DNA from: Nocardia nova SH22a
GTDB lineage: Bacteria > Actinomycetota > Actinomycetes > Mycobacteriales > Mycobacteriaceae
Length of the DNA: 64,000 nt
NCBI RefSeq assembly: GCF_000523235.1
Contig: NZ_CP006850.1
Location: forward strand, 5,518,001-5,582,000
Reading direction: 5' to 3'
Numbering within the stretch: the stretch's first letter is position 1; each line of letters begins with the position of its first letter. The notes beneath the pieces are model-generated. The model saw only the letters and a program-made list of their open reading frames with translations. It did no database searches and was not told where the DNA came from. This document shows positions 42,659 through 51,132 of this stretch, piece by piece. Position numbers and translations under genes: made by a program.

Positions 42659-43299
42659 CCGCCCACCCCTTTCAATTCTCTCGAAATATCGTGTGTCTGT
42701 TCGGGTTCGAGCTCCACCCAGAGTCCTTCGGCCTCGGCCAGCAGCAGATCGCCGTGGTGCAGGGCTCCGCACAGGAACCGCTTACGTCCCTGCCGGCCGA
42801 CCAGGCGCGCGGTCACCGTCAGTTCGGTGTACAGCGGAGCGGGGGCGCGGAAGTCGACCGCGAGACGCGCGGTGCGTGCCCACGGCCGGTCGTGATTGGC
42901 CAGCCGGGCGAGGATCTCGTCGAAGATCAGCGGGGCGACACCGCCGTTCATCGCGTATCGGCCGGAATGGAAGCGCTCCACCGTAACCCGGCCCGCCGCA
43001 GTGGTTTCCGTGATCTCGTCCAGGTGCACCGGGGGCGCGAGCGCCTGGCCGCGCCCGGGCAGATCCCATCGCTTACCCGCGATCTGCTCGTCCTCGCCGA
43101 CCTCGAATGCCGCCATCGCGACACCGATTTCGCGCAGCAGCGCGGCGGTGGCGCGCGCGGCGCGCGGGGTCGGCCGGCTGCGGGTCACCGCCTCCTGAAC
43201 GGTTCGCAGCGCGCCGATCAGCTCGGCGTATTCGTCGCCGGCCTCGGCGGTCGGGCGAAACGGATCGTCCCATCCCGGATTCCAGATATCGCGGCTCAC
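42655..43299 (-). CDS. Hotdog-fold (PaaI-like) acyl-CoA thioesterase family protein, 214 aa
   Basis: The core at about residues 95-205 fits a hotdog domain: RFHSGRYAMNGGVAPLIFDEILARLANHDRPWARTARLAVDFRAPAPLYTELTVTARLV, with an Asp/Asn-Gly element in the loop (MNGG) and a long hotdog helix. An extra 90-residue helical N-terminus precedes it. Would hydrolyse a CoA ester, perhaps to relieve CoA sequestration or release an end product. Lies 42 bp after the Rieske gene, coupled to the CoA-transferase gene. Confidence 0.88.
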   Translation of the reverse strand: MSRDIWNPGWDDPFRPTAEAGDEYAELIGALRTVQEAVTRSRPTPRAARATAALLREIGVAMAAFEVGEDEQIAGKRWDLPGRGQALAPPVHLDEITETTAAGRVTVERFHSGRYAMNGGVAPLIFDEILARLANHDRPWARTARLAVDFRAPAPLYTELTVTARLVGRQGRKRFLCGALHHGDLLLAEAEGLWVELEPEQTHDISRELKGVGG

Positions 43300-43341
43300 C
43301 AGACCCCCTCGGTCGTGGATGCCGGTCCGATCTCCACGGCG

Positions 43342-44526
43342 CTACCGCGCTGCGGCCGGTTGCGCCGCCCGCTGCCGGTCGAGTTCGGCGACATCGGCGG
43401 CGACCATGTTGTGAAACACCTGCCCCGGCAATTCGTTTCGCCCGTAGACGAGCTCGTCGACCTGACCGTGCGCGGCGTTCGCGGTGATGGTCTCGGTGAC
43501 GAACCAGTCCTCGGCGTGCAGCGTCTCCATCAGCAGTTCCCAGTTCTTGTCCAGGATCCGTTCCTCGCGCGGGGTTTCGGGTTTGCGCGGTGACAGCAAC
43601 CGGATCGTGCAGTAGCTGACATTCGGATCGTCCCGGTCCGGCACGATGGTCCAGATCTCGAAGTGGTTCGGCTCGGTGACCAGCATGGTGCCCGGATAGA
43701 TCGTGTAGTTGGCCAGCGAGTAGTCGCGCACGTCGAAGGCGTCCGGATCGGCGTCGCGGACCTCGGTGATCGCCTTGCGCGCCACCACGAGTCGCCACGA
43801 ACGCCCGGCCGGATCGAAGGCGGTGATATTGCCTTCGAGGTAATTGCACACGGTCTTGGTGTGCAACTGGCACAGATGGTAGGAGTCCTGTACCCCGTCG
43901 ACGGCGATCTTCCAGTTCATGTTCAGCCGCCAGGTCTCCTTGCGTACCTGATACGACTCGGCCATCCCGGTGTCGGCCACTTCGGCATCGTGTTTGGCGC
44001 CCAGCACCCCGGCGATGTCCAGATCGGCGCCGACGGTGGGGACCACCCAGACCAGTCCGTGCCGGACCTCGCACGGAAATTCGACCAGACCGTATTCCGC
44101 GCGATCCATACCGTCGAAACCCTCGGCGTGCGGCATTCCGCGCAGCGAACCGTCCTTGCCGTAGGACCAGTTGTGATACGGACAGGCGAAGACCCGCTTG
44201 CATCCGGAGTCGGCGAATTCGACCCGCGATCCGCGGTGGCGGCAGACGTTGGCGAATGCCTTCACACCGCCGTCGTTCTGCCGGACCACCAGCAACGGAG
44301 TGCCGATCAGCTCGGCGGTCAGGAAGTCACCGGACTTCCCGAGTTCGTCGACATGCGCCACGATGTGCGGAAATCGCCGCACCACGGCGCGTTCCTTGGC
44401 CGCAAGTTCCGGATCGTCGAAGACCGAGAAGGGCACGCGGAGCAGGTCTTCCGCGTAATCGGTGGTGTCGTTGTCCACGTGGGCGATGAGCCGCCGCGTG
44501 AGCCTGATCTTCTCGTCGCGCTCCAT
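43342..44526 (-). CDS. Rieske non-heme iron oxygenase, alpha subunit, 394 aa
   Basis: N-terminal Rieske domain with Cys95-x-His97 (CRHRG) and Cys115-x2-His118 (CPYHNW), and a catalytic domain with Asp214, His217 and His222 (DSYHLCQLH). Hydroxylates or dihydroxylates a ring using electrons from a flavin/2Fe-2S reductase; no beta subunit is adjacent, so probably an alpha3 enzyme. Start ATG 44526 (MERDEKIRLTRRLIAHV); an open frame extends much further upstream but crosses the divergent TetR gene. Reductase likely the 27697 product. Confidence 0.95.
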   Translation of the reverse strand: MERDEKIRLTRRLIAHVDNDTTDYAEDLLRVPFSVFDDPELAAKERAVVRRFPHIVAHVDELGKSGDFLTAELIGTPLLVVRQNDGGVKAFANVCRHRGSRVEFADSGCKRVFACPYHNWSYGKDGSLRGMPHAEGFDGMDRAEYGLVEFPCEVRHGLVWVVPTVGADLDIAGVLGAKHDAEVADTGMAESYQVRKETWRLNMNWKIAVDGVQDSYHLCQLHTKTVCNYLEGNITAFDPAGRSWRLVVARKAITEVRDADPDAFDVRDYSLANYTIYPGTMLVTEPNHFEIWTIVPDRDDPNVSYCTIRLLSPRKPETPREERILDKNWELLMETLHAEDWFVTETITANAAHGQVDELVYGRNELPGQVFHNMVAADVAELDRQRAAQPAAAR

Positions 44527-44545
44527 GATCCGAGAGTGGCACACG

Positions 44546-44560
44546 AGACAATGATTGTCT
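44546..44560. promoter_or_regulatory. Palindrome AGACAATGATTGTCT in the Rieske/TetR divergent gap
   Basis: Perfect 7-bp arms around one base, 19 bp above the Rieske ATG and 44 bp below the TetR start. It sits beside a half-conserved family 1 motif (CTTATCTAAAGG, 44566-44577). Probably the operator of the adjacent TetR regulator; the neighbouring half-site hints at dual control. Confidence 0.55.
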
Positions 44561-44583
44561 ACTGTCTTATCTAAAGGTTTTCG
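44555..44583 (+). promoter_or_regulatory. Degenerate family 1-like site before the TetR gene
   Basis: TTGTCT (44555-44560), 17-bp spacer with CTTATCTAAAGG, then TTTTCG. ATCTAAAGG agrees with the core of the 39603 site, but the -10 is poor, so this may be an operator copy and not the promoter itself. Confidence 0.4.
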
Positions 44584-44604
44584 ATTTTCCGAAGGCTTGG
44601 TACG

Positions 44605-45213
44605 GTGCTTTCCGTGACTGGACGCGGCACGGACATCGAGCGCCCGGCCGATACCCGATCGGCCATCCTGGCCGCGGCGGAATCCTGTTTCGCCCGCTTG
44701 GGCATCGCGGGCACCACCATGGAGGACGTGGCCAAGGCGGCCGCGAGCTCGCGCGCGACGGTGTACCGCTATTTCGCCGACCGCGACGCGCTCGTCACCG
44801 AGTCGGTCGTCCGCCGCGCCCGCGCCAACATGGGTTCGGCACGCGAGTTCATCACCCGATGGCCGACCATCGCCGACAGGGTCGTCGAGGGCATCTGCGA
44901 GGACGTGCGCCGCGGCCGCCGCGACCCGATGGTGCACCGGCTGGTCTCGCCCCAGGAGATGGTGCTCGCGGCCCGGCTGCTCACCGGGTCCGGCCGGGCC
45001 GTCGAATTGACCCACGAGCTGTGGCAACCCATTCTCGACGAGGCACGATCCGCGGGCACGATCCGCGCCGATCTGAACATCCGGCTGCTGTGCGAATGGA
45101 TCTCGGAACTGGAGATGCACTACATCGCACGCGACACGGCCGACGACGCGGCGGATCTCGACCGCATCCGCGCACAACTACGCACCTACCTGCTGCCCGC
45201 CGTACTCCCCTGA
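44605..45213 (+). CDS. TetR-family regulator divergent from the Rieske operon, 202 aa
   Basis: N-terminal helix-turn-helix about residues 15-58 (DTRSAILAAAESCFARLGIAGTTMEDVAKAAASSRATVYRYFADRDALV), then a variable ligand domain. Start is GTG 44605 or GTG 44614. Close similarity of its HTH to the terminal TetR gene (TTMEDVAKAA against TTMDDIAKAA) suggests related operators. Divergent organisation and the perfect palindrome in the 78-bp gap make it the local repressor of the Rieske/thioesterase/CoA-transferase operon. Confidence 0.94.
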   Translation: MLSVTGRGTDIERPADTRSAILAAAESCFARLGIAGTTMEDVAKAAASSRATVYRYFADRDALVTESVVRRARANMGSAREFITRWPTIADRVVEGICEDVRRGRRDPMVHRLVSPQEMVLAARLLTGSGRAVELTHELWQPILDEARSAGTIRADLNIRLLCEWISELEMHYIARDTADDAADLDRIRAQLRTYLLPAVLP

Positions 45214-45300
45214 CCATCACCCGGCGTCCGGTACGTCACCCATGTGCATTGGATCCCGAGCGACCCGCGTGCCGTCCGGTGCTGCCGGTGATCAATCGAG

Positions 45301-45336
45301 CGAATCGGACCCGGCGCCGATGCCGGGTCCGATTCG
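45301..45336. terminator. Bidirectional hairpin terminator between TetR and mce operon
   Basis: Perfect 15-bp arms CGAATCGGACCCGGC (45301-45315) and its complement (45322-45336) around a 6-nt loop, just below the last mce gene and the convergent TetR gene. Confidence 0.8.
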
Positions 45337-45340
45337 ATGA

Positions 45341-46000
45341 TCACCGCGGCGGAGTGGCGCCGCCCAGCGCACCGTCGATGCCACCGATATCGGTGATGGT
45401 CCAATTGCTGTGACTGTCCAGGGTCAGCGAATAGGTCGCCGTCGACTGGATGCCTTCGGGCGCCTGGCTGTTCTTGGTGAGCACGCTGACGAAGCAGTCC
45501 ACGGTGTAGATGCCGTTGTTGTTCGAGTGCACCTTGGCCGCAACGGGTTTCGCGGTCGAGACCCACTGCAGCGGGGTGATGATCTGCTCCATCGACCCGG
45601 CCGCCTGGGTCAGCCGGTTGGACAGTTCCGGACTGGTGCCCTTGGTCAGCCGGGTGCGCCAGGACGCCAGATCCTGGAAGTTCATCTCCGCGGCGGCGGT
45701 CGCGTAGTCGAGGGCCGCCTGTTCGGCGTGTGCGGTCGCGGCACGGTCGGCCCGGGCCGCATCGATCTGCTGGTTCCGATCGTGCAACTGCCAGCCGAGG
45801 ATTCCGGCACCGGCGGCCAGCAGCACCATGATCACCGCCACGGCAACGGTTTTCAGCTTGATCGACGACTCTCCGGTCCGCCGTCCGCGGCGCACGGCCG
45901 CGGACAGTGCCGACCGGCGTGTGGAGGTTGCGGCCGTGTCGTCGGCCACCACGGCGTCGGCGGATTCGGTGTCGGTGAGTACTGCACTGGACTGAGACAT
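45341..46000 (-). CDS. Mce-associated membrane protein (Mas), 219 aa
   Basis: A roughly 50-residue charged cytoplasmic N-terminus, one transmembrane helix at about 50-70 (TVAVAVIMVLLAAGAGILGW), then an extracytoplasmic domain with a coiled stretch and the SnoaL-like fold typical of Mas/VirB8-like proteins (DYATAAAEMNFQDLASWRTRLTKGTSPEL). Mas proteins flank mce loci and are thought to stabilise the transporter. Last gene of the operon, 61 bp below mceF. Confidence 0.92.
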   Translation of the reverse strand: MSQSSAVLTDTESADAVVADDTAATSTRRSALSAAVRRGRRTGESSIKLKTVAVAVIMVLLAAGAGILGWQLHDRNQQIDAARADRAATAHAEQAALDYATAAAEMNFQDLASWRTRLTKGTSPELSNRLTQAAGSMEQIITPLQWVSTAKPVAAKVHSNNNGIYTVDCFVSVLTKNSQAPEGIQSTATYSLTLDSHSNWTITDIGGIDGALGGATPPR

Positions 46001-46061
46001 GGGGACCTTCTTCGAACGCGGGGGCTGATCACGGGAACGGCTGTCGTCGCGGAGTCAGGGG

Positions 46062-47018
46062 CTACCTCCCCGGTGGCCGGAGGTGGATGGTCACCGCATC
46101 GCCCGACGCGGTCGCCGCGAGTGCGTTGTCGAGGAATCGCCCGATATCGACCGTCGACATCGCCGCCGCGCCCGCCCGGACGCCGGGCAGCAGATCCACG
46201 CCGAGGGTCTGCAGATCACCCGAGCTCTTGTCCAGGAACTTCTGCAGCTGGTCGATCAGCGGTGCGGCGCCGTCCTCGATACTCGTCAGCGGGCCGAAGG
46301 AGGCCGCGAAGTGGACGCCGCCGAGCACATCGGTGAACCCGGACCCGAAATCGGCCAGTTGCGGTGTGGCACCGGCGAGATCGCCGGGAACCGTGCCGGA
46401 TCGCTGCAACAGCGGTTGCAGTGCGGTCAGCAATCGGGTCAGATCACCGGACCGATGGGTCAGCGTGCGGGCGAGCAGTTCCCCCGCCCGCGACAGATCG
46501 TCGAGAACCCACGGATCGTCGGGCAGCGCCACATCGACCGTGCTGAAGATGTCGCGGATCCGATCGGGCTCGACCTGCTCGAGCATCCGGGTCAGCCGCG
46601 CCGACAACTCCTGGAATGTCGTCGGCACCACCACATGTGCGGCGGGCACGGTGGCTCCGTCGGCCAGATACGGACCGGCCGCGGTGGCCGGTAACACCGA
46701 CAGATACGCCTCGCCGAGCGCCGAGAGGTTGTCGACGCGGAATCTGCTGTCGGCCGGAATCCGGTATCCGTCTTCGTAATTCCACGAGATCTCCGCCTGT
46801 CCCGGTGTCGCGCCGACGCCGGTGACATGTCCGATCGCCACGCCGCGCAGCAACACCCGCGACCCCACCACCAGGCCGTTGGTGTCCGGCACCGACATGG
46901 CCGCGGTGCGGACGTGCCGCAGGGCGCCGGTGTCCAGGCCGATGTGGTCCAGGTAGGCGAACGAGGCCGCGGCGATCACCGCCATACCGGCGATCGAGGC
47001 GACGGTCTTCAGGCTCAT
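46062..47018 (-). CDS. mceF: MCE-family protein, mceF position, 318 aa
   Basis: N-terminal signal anchor (VASIAGMAVIAAASFAYLDHIGL), MlaD/MCE domain at about 38-115 (AAMSVPDTNGLVVGSRVLLRGVAIGHVTGVG) and a helical domain after it. Its shorter length compared with classic MceF of about 400-500 aa is notable. Start ATG 47018 overlaps mceE as ATGA; an upstream start at 47324 would be mostly inside mceE. Part of the hetero-oligomeric lipid tunnel across the periplasm. Confidence 0.92.
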   Translation of the reverse strand: MSLKTVASIAGMAVIAAASFAYLDHIGLDTGALRHVRTAAMSVPDTNGLVVGSRVLLRGVAIGHVTGVGATPGQAEISWNYEDGYRIPADSRFRVDNLSALGEAYLSVLPATAAGPYLADGATVPAAHVVVPTTFQELSARLTRMLEQVEPDRIRDIFSTVDVALPDDPWVLDDLSRAGELLARTLTHRSGDLTRLLTALQPLLQRSGTVPGDLAGATPQLADFGSGFTDVLGGVHFAASFGPLTSIEDGAAPLIDQLQKFLDKSSGDLQTLGVDLLPGVRAGAAAMSTVDIGRFLDNALAATASGDAVTIHLRPPGR

Positions 47019-48016
47019 TTCACCGCTCCCAGCATGCGCAGCAGATTCTCGACATCGGCGACCATGTGATCGCCGCTCGCGCTGTCGACCGAACGGATGT
47101 TCACCGACGGGTCGGCGGCGAACGGAATCATGGTGGCGCGCAGGAACTCCGACAGTTTCGCGGTGTCGGCGGGCGCGCTGTCCCAGATGCCGCGGGCCAC
47201 GCCGCTGGTGTCGGCCAGCGAATCGAGCATCGGCACCAGCCACAGTCCGCCCTCGTACACGCTGCCGACCGAGGGCAGGATCTGGCTGATGTAGGACACG
47301 ATGTTCACGGCCGTGCGGCGCCAATAGTGTTCGCTCGGCTGGGAGAACAGGGTCGCGAGTGTCTGCCCCTTGGCGTCGATGGCTGCGCCGGTGTCGGAGA
47401 AGCCGTTGAGGAGGCGGTCGATCTCGTTCGTGTCACCGGCCAGGTCCCGCATGTCACCGGCCACGACACTCGCCAGCCGCTGCACATCCCGGGGCTGCGG
47501 CATGACGGCGTTGATTCCGGTCATGGCGTCCTCGATCTTCTGGATGCTGCCGCCGTTGACGAAGTACGCGAGCACCGCCATCGTGTCCTCGAGCTGCGGC
47601 GGCGAACTGGTGTGCTCGACGGTCACCGTCCCGCCCGGCGGCAGATACGGTCCCTGGACGACCGCACCGTGGTCGAGCGCGATGTAGGTGTCACCGAGCA
47701 GCGTGTTCTGGCGGATCACCGCGCGGATGTCGGCGGGCACCTTGGTCCCGTCCTTGACGTGGGCATCGACCTTGACCACTTCGCCTGCGGCGGTGAGCTT
47801 TTCGACCTCGCCGACGCGCAGTCCGTCCATCATCACATCGGCGCCGGTGGGCAGGTTCATGGTGCTGGCGAACTGCAGTTCGAGCCGATAGCCCGCACCC
47901 ACGCCGCCGCGCACCGACGGCAGATCGTCGGGCCCCACCGAACAGGCGGAGGTCGCGAGCAGACCGCATCCCAAGATCGTCGCCAGCGCGCCGTACTTCC
48001 ATCGGGTCGTCATCAT
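47015..48016 (-). CDS. mceE: MCE-family lipoprotein, mceE position, 333 aa
   Basis: Lipoprotein signal with lipobox LATSAC, modified Cys25, then the MCE domain (YRLELQFASTMNLPTGADVMMDGLRVGEVEKL) at about 43-120 and a helical domain. A lipobox is the diagnostic feature of the mceE (LprK-like) position. Two Met codons overlap the preceding stop; ATG 48016 gives the ATGA overlap. Essential component of actinobacterial Mce complexes. Confidence 0.94.
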   Translation of the reverse strand: MMTTRWKYGALATILGCGLLATSACSVGPDDLPSVRGGVGAGYRLELQFASTMNLPTGADVMMDGLRVGEVEKLTAAGEVVKVDAHVKDGTKVPADIRAVIRQNTLLGDTYIALDHGAVVQGPYLPPGGTVTVEHTSSPPQLEDTMAVLAYFVNGGSIQKIEDAMTGINAVMPQPRDVQRLASVVAGDMRDLAGDTNEIDRLLNGFSDTGAAIDAKGQTLATLFSQPSEHYWRRTAVNIVSYISQILPSVGSVYEGGLWLVPMLDSLADTSGVARGIWDSAPADTAKLSEFLRATMIPFAADPSVNIRSVDSASGDHMVADVENLLRMLGAVK

Positions 48017-49110
48017 CGCCGCCCTTTCGCGAGCACCAGATCCAGCAGTCCGGCCGCCGGAACCTGCGGATGCCCATCGGCGGTCGCGCAGCTTCCCGGC
48101 GCGGTCCGGTTCGCCGCATCGCACAGCTCGGCTCCCGCCGGGGAATCGAGTCGCACGGTGGGCGGGCGGTAGTCGATGGACAGTCCGCCGTCGTTCGCCG
48201 CCTGCTGACGCAGCATCGCCGCGACCGGCGGCACCGAATCCAGCAGGCTCGCAATATCTTTCGACCGGCTCGCGGCCAGATGGATGGCATCGACGACCGG
48301 CCCCTGCAGCACCGGCCAGATGTCGCCGCCGTAGTTGGTCTGGATGTCGTGCAGCAGATTGACCAGCCAGCCGACGCCGACACAGACGTCGACGACACCG
48401 GGCCACAGATCGATCCCCGCGCCGACCACCTCGGGCATCCGATCCAGAATTGCCTGGATCGCGGGCCACCGCTGCAGCGCCTCGTCGCTCAGCGGAGCCA
48501 TGTTCTCGATGATGGCGCCGATATCGGCGGTCAGCCGGTCCGGACTGGCGGCGGCCGCGGACGCGTGCAGCATCATCGTCCGGGCGTTGTCGCCCTGTCC
48601 GCGCAACGCCTGCTCGAATCCGTCGACGGCCTTCTCGAAACTCTCCTTGTCGTCGTCCGGGCTCAGCGCGTCGATGAAATCCGCTGCCGAGCCCGCGATC
48701 TCGGAGATGCTCTTCGGAGTGAAGCTGTGCTCCACCGGAATGCACTGGCCCGCGGTGAGTTCGGGCCCGGCGTGATAGTTGCCCACCAGCTCCACACTGC
48801 GGTCGGCGAGAATCGATTTCGAGCGGGTGACCGCGCGGACGTCGGCCGGGAAGCGTCGATCACCGTCGAGCACGAAACTCACCTCGACGTGATCGCCCCG
48901 GGGCACGATCCGGTCCACCCGCCCGACCGCCAATCCCATCTGCGTCACCGGATTTCCGGGATACAGGCCGACGGCGTCGGGCATCTGGGCGCAGAATCCG
49001 GAACGCGAGGCGGAGCCACCCGGATCCACGACCGTGAAGCCCACCGCGCCGACGAGCGCGAGTGCCACGACCGCGCCGACTCCGATCAGATATTTCCTGT
49101 TCACACTCAT
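48013..49110 (-). CDS. mceD: MCE-family protein, mceD position, 365 aa
   Basis: Signal-anchor YLIGVGAVVALALVGAVGFTVV, MCE domain about 38-118 (CAQMPDAVGLYPGNPVTQMGLAVGRVDRIVPRG) and a C-terminal helical domain with several Cys, including CDAANRTAPGSC near the end. Start ATG 49110 (MSVNRKYLIG) lies 1 bp from the mceC stop; an extra start at 49140 would add ten residues without support. The Cys pairs suggest an extracytoplasmic disulfide. Confidence 0.93.
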   Translation of the reverse strand: MSVNRKYLIGVGAVVALALVGAVGFTVVDPGGSASRSGFCAQMPDAVGLYPGNPVTQMGLAVGRVDRIVPRGDHVEVSFVLDGDRRFPADVRAVTRSKSILADRSVELVGNYHAGPELTAGQCIPVEHSFTPKSISEIAGSAADFIDALSPDDDKESFEKAVDGFEQALRGQGDNARTMMLHASAAAASPDRLTADIGAIIENMAPLSDEALQRWPAIQAILDRMPEVVGAGIDLWPGVVDVCVGVGWLVNLLHDIQTNYGGDIWPVLQGPVVDAIHLAASRSKDIASLLDSVPPVAAMLRQQAANDGGLSIDYRPPTVRLDSPAGAELCDAANRTAPGSCATADGHPQVPAAGLLDLVLAKGRR

Positions 49111-49111
49111 C

Positions 49112-50134
49112 TCAGCACGTCCGCCCGGGCAGAGGAACACAGATATTCGAGGCCAGCACGGTGCCGCCGGAGATCGTGGCCAGCCCCTGCGGGGTGAGCC
49201 AGGCTTCGAGCTGAGCGCGCAGGCCCTGCAATTTGTCGATCGCCGGACCCATGTTCGTGTCGAAACTCTCGATCGACTTGCGCACCTGGTCGACCGCGCC
49301 GCGCACCTGATCCTTGTGGTCGAGATAGAACTTCATCTCCGGCTGCACCCGCATCAGCACGTCGCCGAGCAGCCGATAGGCCTCGTTGAAGCCGACGTGG
49401 GCGTTGTCGTAGGTCGCCACGACCACGTCGATCTGCCGGATGAGGTCGAAGACGAAATCCCGGCTGCCGTTGAACGACTTCAGATATTCCGAGGCCAGTC
49501 CGGTGATCTGCTCGATCTGCCCGCGCTGGCGATCCATGACCGCGGCGATGCTGTTCATCCCCGAGATCACCGAGGCGATCGAGGTCGAATTGTGTTGCAG
49601 CGCTTGGGCGACCTGGTCGATATTGGCATCGACGGTGCCGCCGGAGACCTGGTCGGTCACATGCGGCGCCGCCTGCAGCACGTCGCCGATCGAATACGGC
49701 ACCGTGACGTGATCAGCGGGAATCACGCGAGATCCCAGCGGATTTCGCCCGAGCGGAACGACGGTGACCGCGTACCCGCCGACCGGGGTCAACATCCGGA
49801 CCTCGACATGGGAGTCGTCACCGATGAAGGTGTCCTGGGCGACCTGCGCCTCGACGCGCACCGTGTCCTGGCGCAGGAACACCTTGGTGATCTTGCCGAC
49901 GGTGATACCGGCGACCCGGACCTCCTGCCCGGTCGACAGCGCCGAGGCGTCGGTGGTTTCGAAGGACACCGTCCGCTGCCCGACCGGATGGGTGTAGAAG
50001 ATGGTCGTCGCACCGAGCGCCACGACCGCGGTCCCGACCACCAGCGTCCCCAGCAGGATCTCACTCGCCGCGATCCGTCGCAGCAGCCCGCGCACCGGGC
50101 CGCGGCGCGGTCCGCTCGTCACCGGCCCTGACAT
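49112..50134 (-). CDS. mceC: MCE-family protein, mceC position, 340 aa
   Basis: N-terminal membrane helix (EILLGTLVVGTAVVALGATTIFY), MCE domain (RTVSFETTDASALSTGQEVRVAGITVGKITKVFL) and an alpha-helical region with heptad-like spacing (about 190-310). Ends with CVPLPGRTC. Start overlaps the mceB stop by 16 bp. Forms part of the mixed Mce hexamer that shields the lipid substrate on its way through the cell envelope. Confidence 0.93.
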   Translation of the reverse strand: MSGPVTSGPRRGPVRGLLRRIAASEILLGTLVVGTAVVALGATTIFYTHPVGQRTVSFETTDASALSTGQEVRVAGITVGKITKVFLRQDTVRVEAQVAQDTFIGDDSHVEVRMLTPVGGYAVTVVPLGRNPLGSRVIPADHVTVPYSIGDVLQAAPHVTDQVSGGTVDANIDQVAQALQHNSTSIASVISGMNSIAAVMDRQRGQIEQITGLASEYLKSFNGSRDFVFDLIRQIDVVVATYDNAHVGFNEAYRLLGDVLMRVQPEMKFYLDHKDQVRGAVDQVRKSIESFDTNMGPAIDKLQGLRAQLEAWLTPQGLATISGGTVLASNICVPLPGRTC

Positions 50135-51132
50135 ACCACGACCTCGCTCCCGTTCAGCAAAACCTTGACCTCCGTCGGTAATTCGGCGATTCCGTGGGTG
50201 CAGTTCATGGCCGTCGGCGCGGCCGCGGTCTGCGGCAGCTGCAATCCGGCGAAGGCCACCGGCAGCAGGCGCAGCGCGTCGGCCGCCTGCGGCAGCGAGG
50301 TGAACGCCTGGGTGAGCAGCTTGTCCACGTCCACATCGCGGGACAGGCCCAGATCGGTGATCAGGCGATGCACCGGGGTGAGGAATTCCGGCCCGAATTT
50401 CGCCGTCTTCGGGAATTCGCCCAGCACCGTCATCGCCTTCGCGATCGGGAAGCTCAGCGATTTCAGGAATTCCATGACCTGCGGCGACTTCCCGCCCATC
50501 GAATCGGAGATGCGGGACAGGTTGGTGACCAGCGCGGAGATGACCTGCTCGCGGTCGTGTGCGAGATCGGTGAGCTTCTGCACGCTGTCGAGCATGGGCG
50601 CCAGACCGGAGCCGTCCCCCTGCAGCAGCGTGATGGCGTTCTGCATGAACGTGTTGATCTCGTCGGTGCTCATCGTGTTCAGCACCGGTTGCAGGCCGTT
50701 GAACAGCTGGGTGATGTCGAACGACGGCCGCGTCCGGTCGGTCCCGAGCCGGGTGACGGCCCGGCCCGGCTGCGCCGGTTCGGCCAGATCGATGTACCGG
50801 ATTCCGGTGAGGTTCTGGTACTTCACGGCCAGCTCGGTGTTGTCCACCAGGCGATAGGGGCGCTGGAGGGAGAAGGTCACCTCGGCGATGCTCGCCCCGT
50901 TGCGGCGCGTCAGCTCGATCGCCGAGACCTTGCCCACCCGAACGCCTTTCGTGCGGATGTCACCGTTGACATGCAGTCCGGAGACGTCGGTGAACTCGGC
51001 GGTGAAGGTGCGGGTGTCGCCACGCACCGGATTCTTGATCGCACTGAGGATGATCGAGAACAACACGACCGCGACCACGGCGGCGACGCCGAGTTTTCCC
51101 AGCGTGACGAATAATTTCGCGCGTGGACTCAT
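50119..51132 (-). CDS. mceB: MCE-family protein, mceB position, 337 aa
   Basis: Membrane helix LGVAAVVAVVLFSIILSAI, MCE domain (TRTFTAEFTDVSGLHVNGDIRTKGVRVGKVSAIELT) and the conserved YQNLTGIRYIDLAEP segment typical of MceB proteins. The C-terminal helical half ends without a Pro-rich tail. Overlaps mceA as ATGA, its stop overlaps mceC. Confidence 0.94.
   Translation of the reverse strand: MSPRAKLFVTLGKLGVAAVVAVVLFSIILSAIKNPVRGDTRTFTAEFTDVSGLHVNGDIRTKGVRVGKVSAIELTRRNGASIAEVTFSLQRPYRLVDNTELAVKYQNLTGIRYIDLAEPAQPGRAVTRLGTDRTRPSFDITQLFNGLQPVLNTMSTDEINTFMQNAITLLQGDGSGLAPMLDSVQKLTDLAHDREQVISALVTNLSRISDSMGGKSPQVMEFLKSLSFPIAKAMTVLGEFPKTAKFGPEFLTPVHRLITDLGLSRDVDVDKLLTQAFTSLPQAADALRLLPVAFAGLQLPQTAAAPTAMNCTHGIAELPTEVKVLLNGSEVVVCQGR

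Noticed and set aside
42655..45177. Extension of the Rieske frame up to 45177
   Set aside because: The extension lies opposite the divergent TetR gene and carries no motif; the Rieske protein starts normally at ATG 44526.
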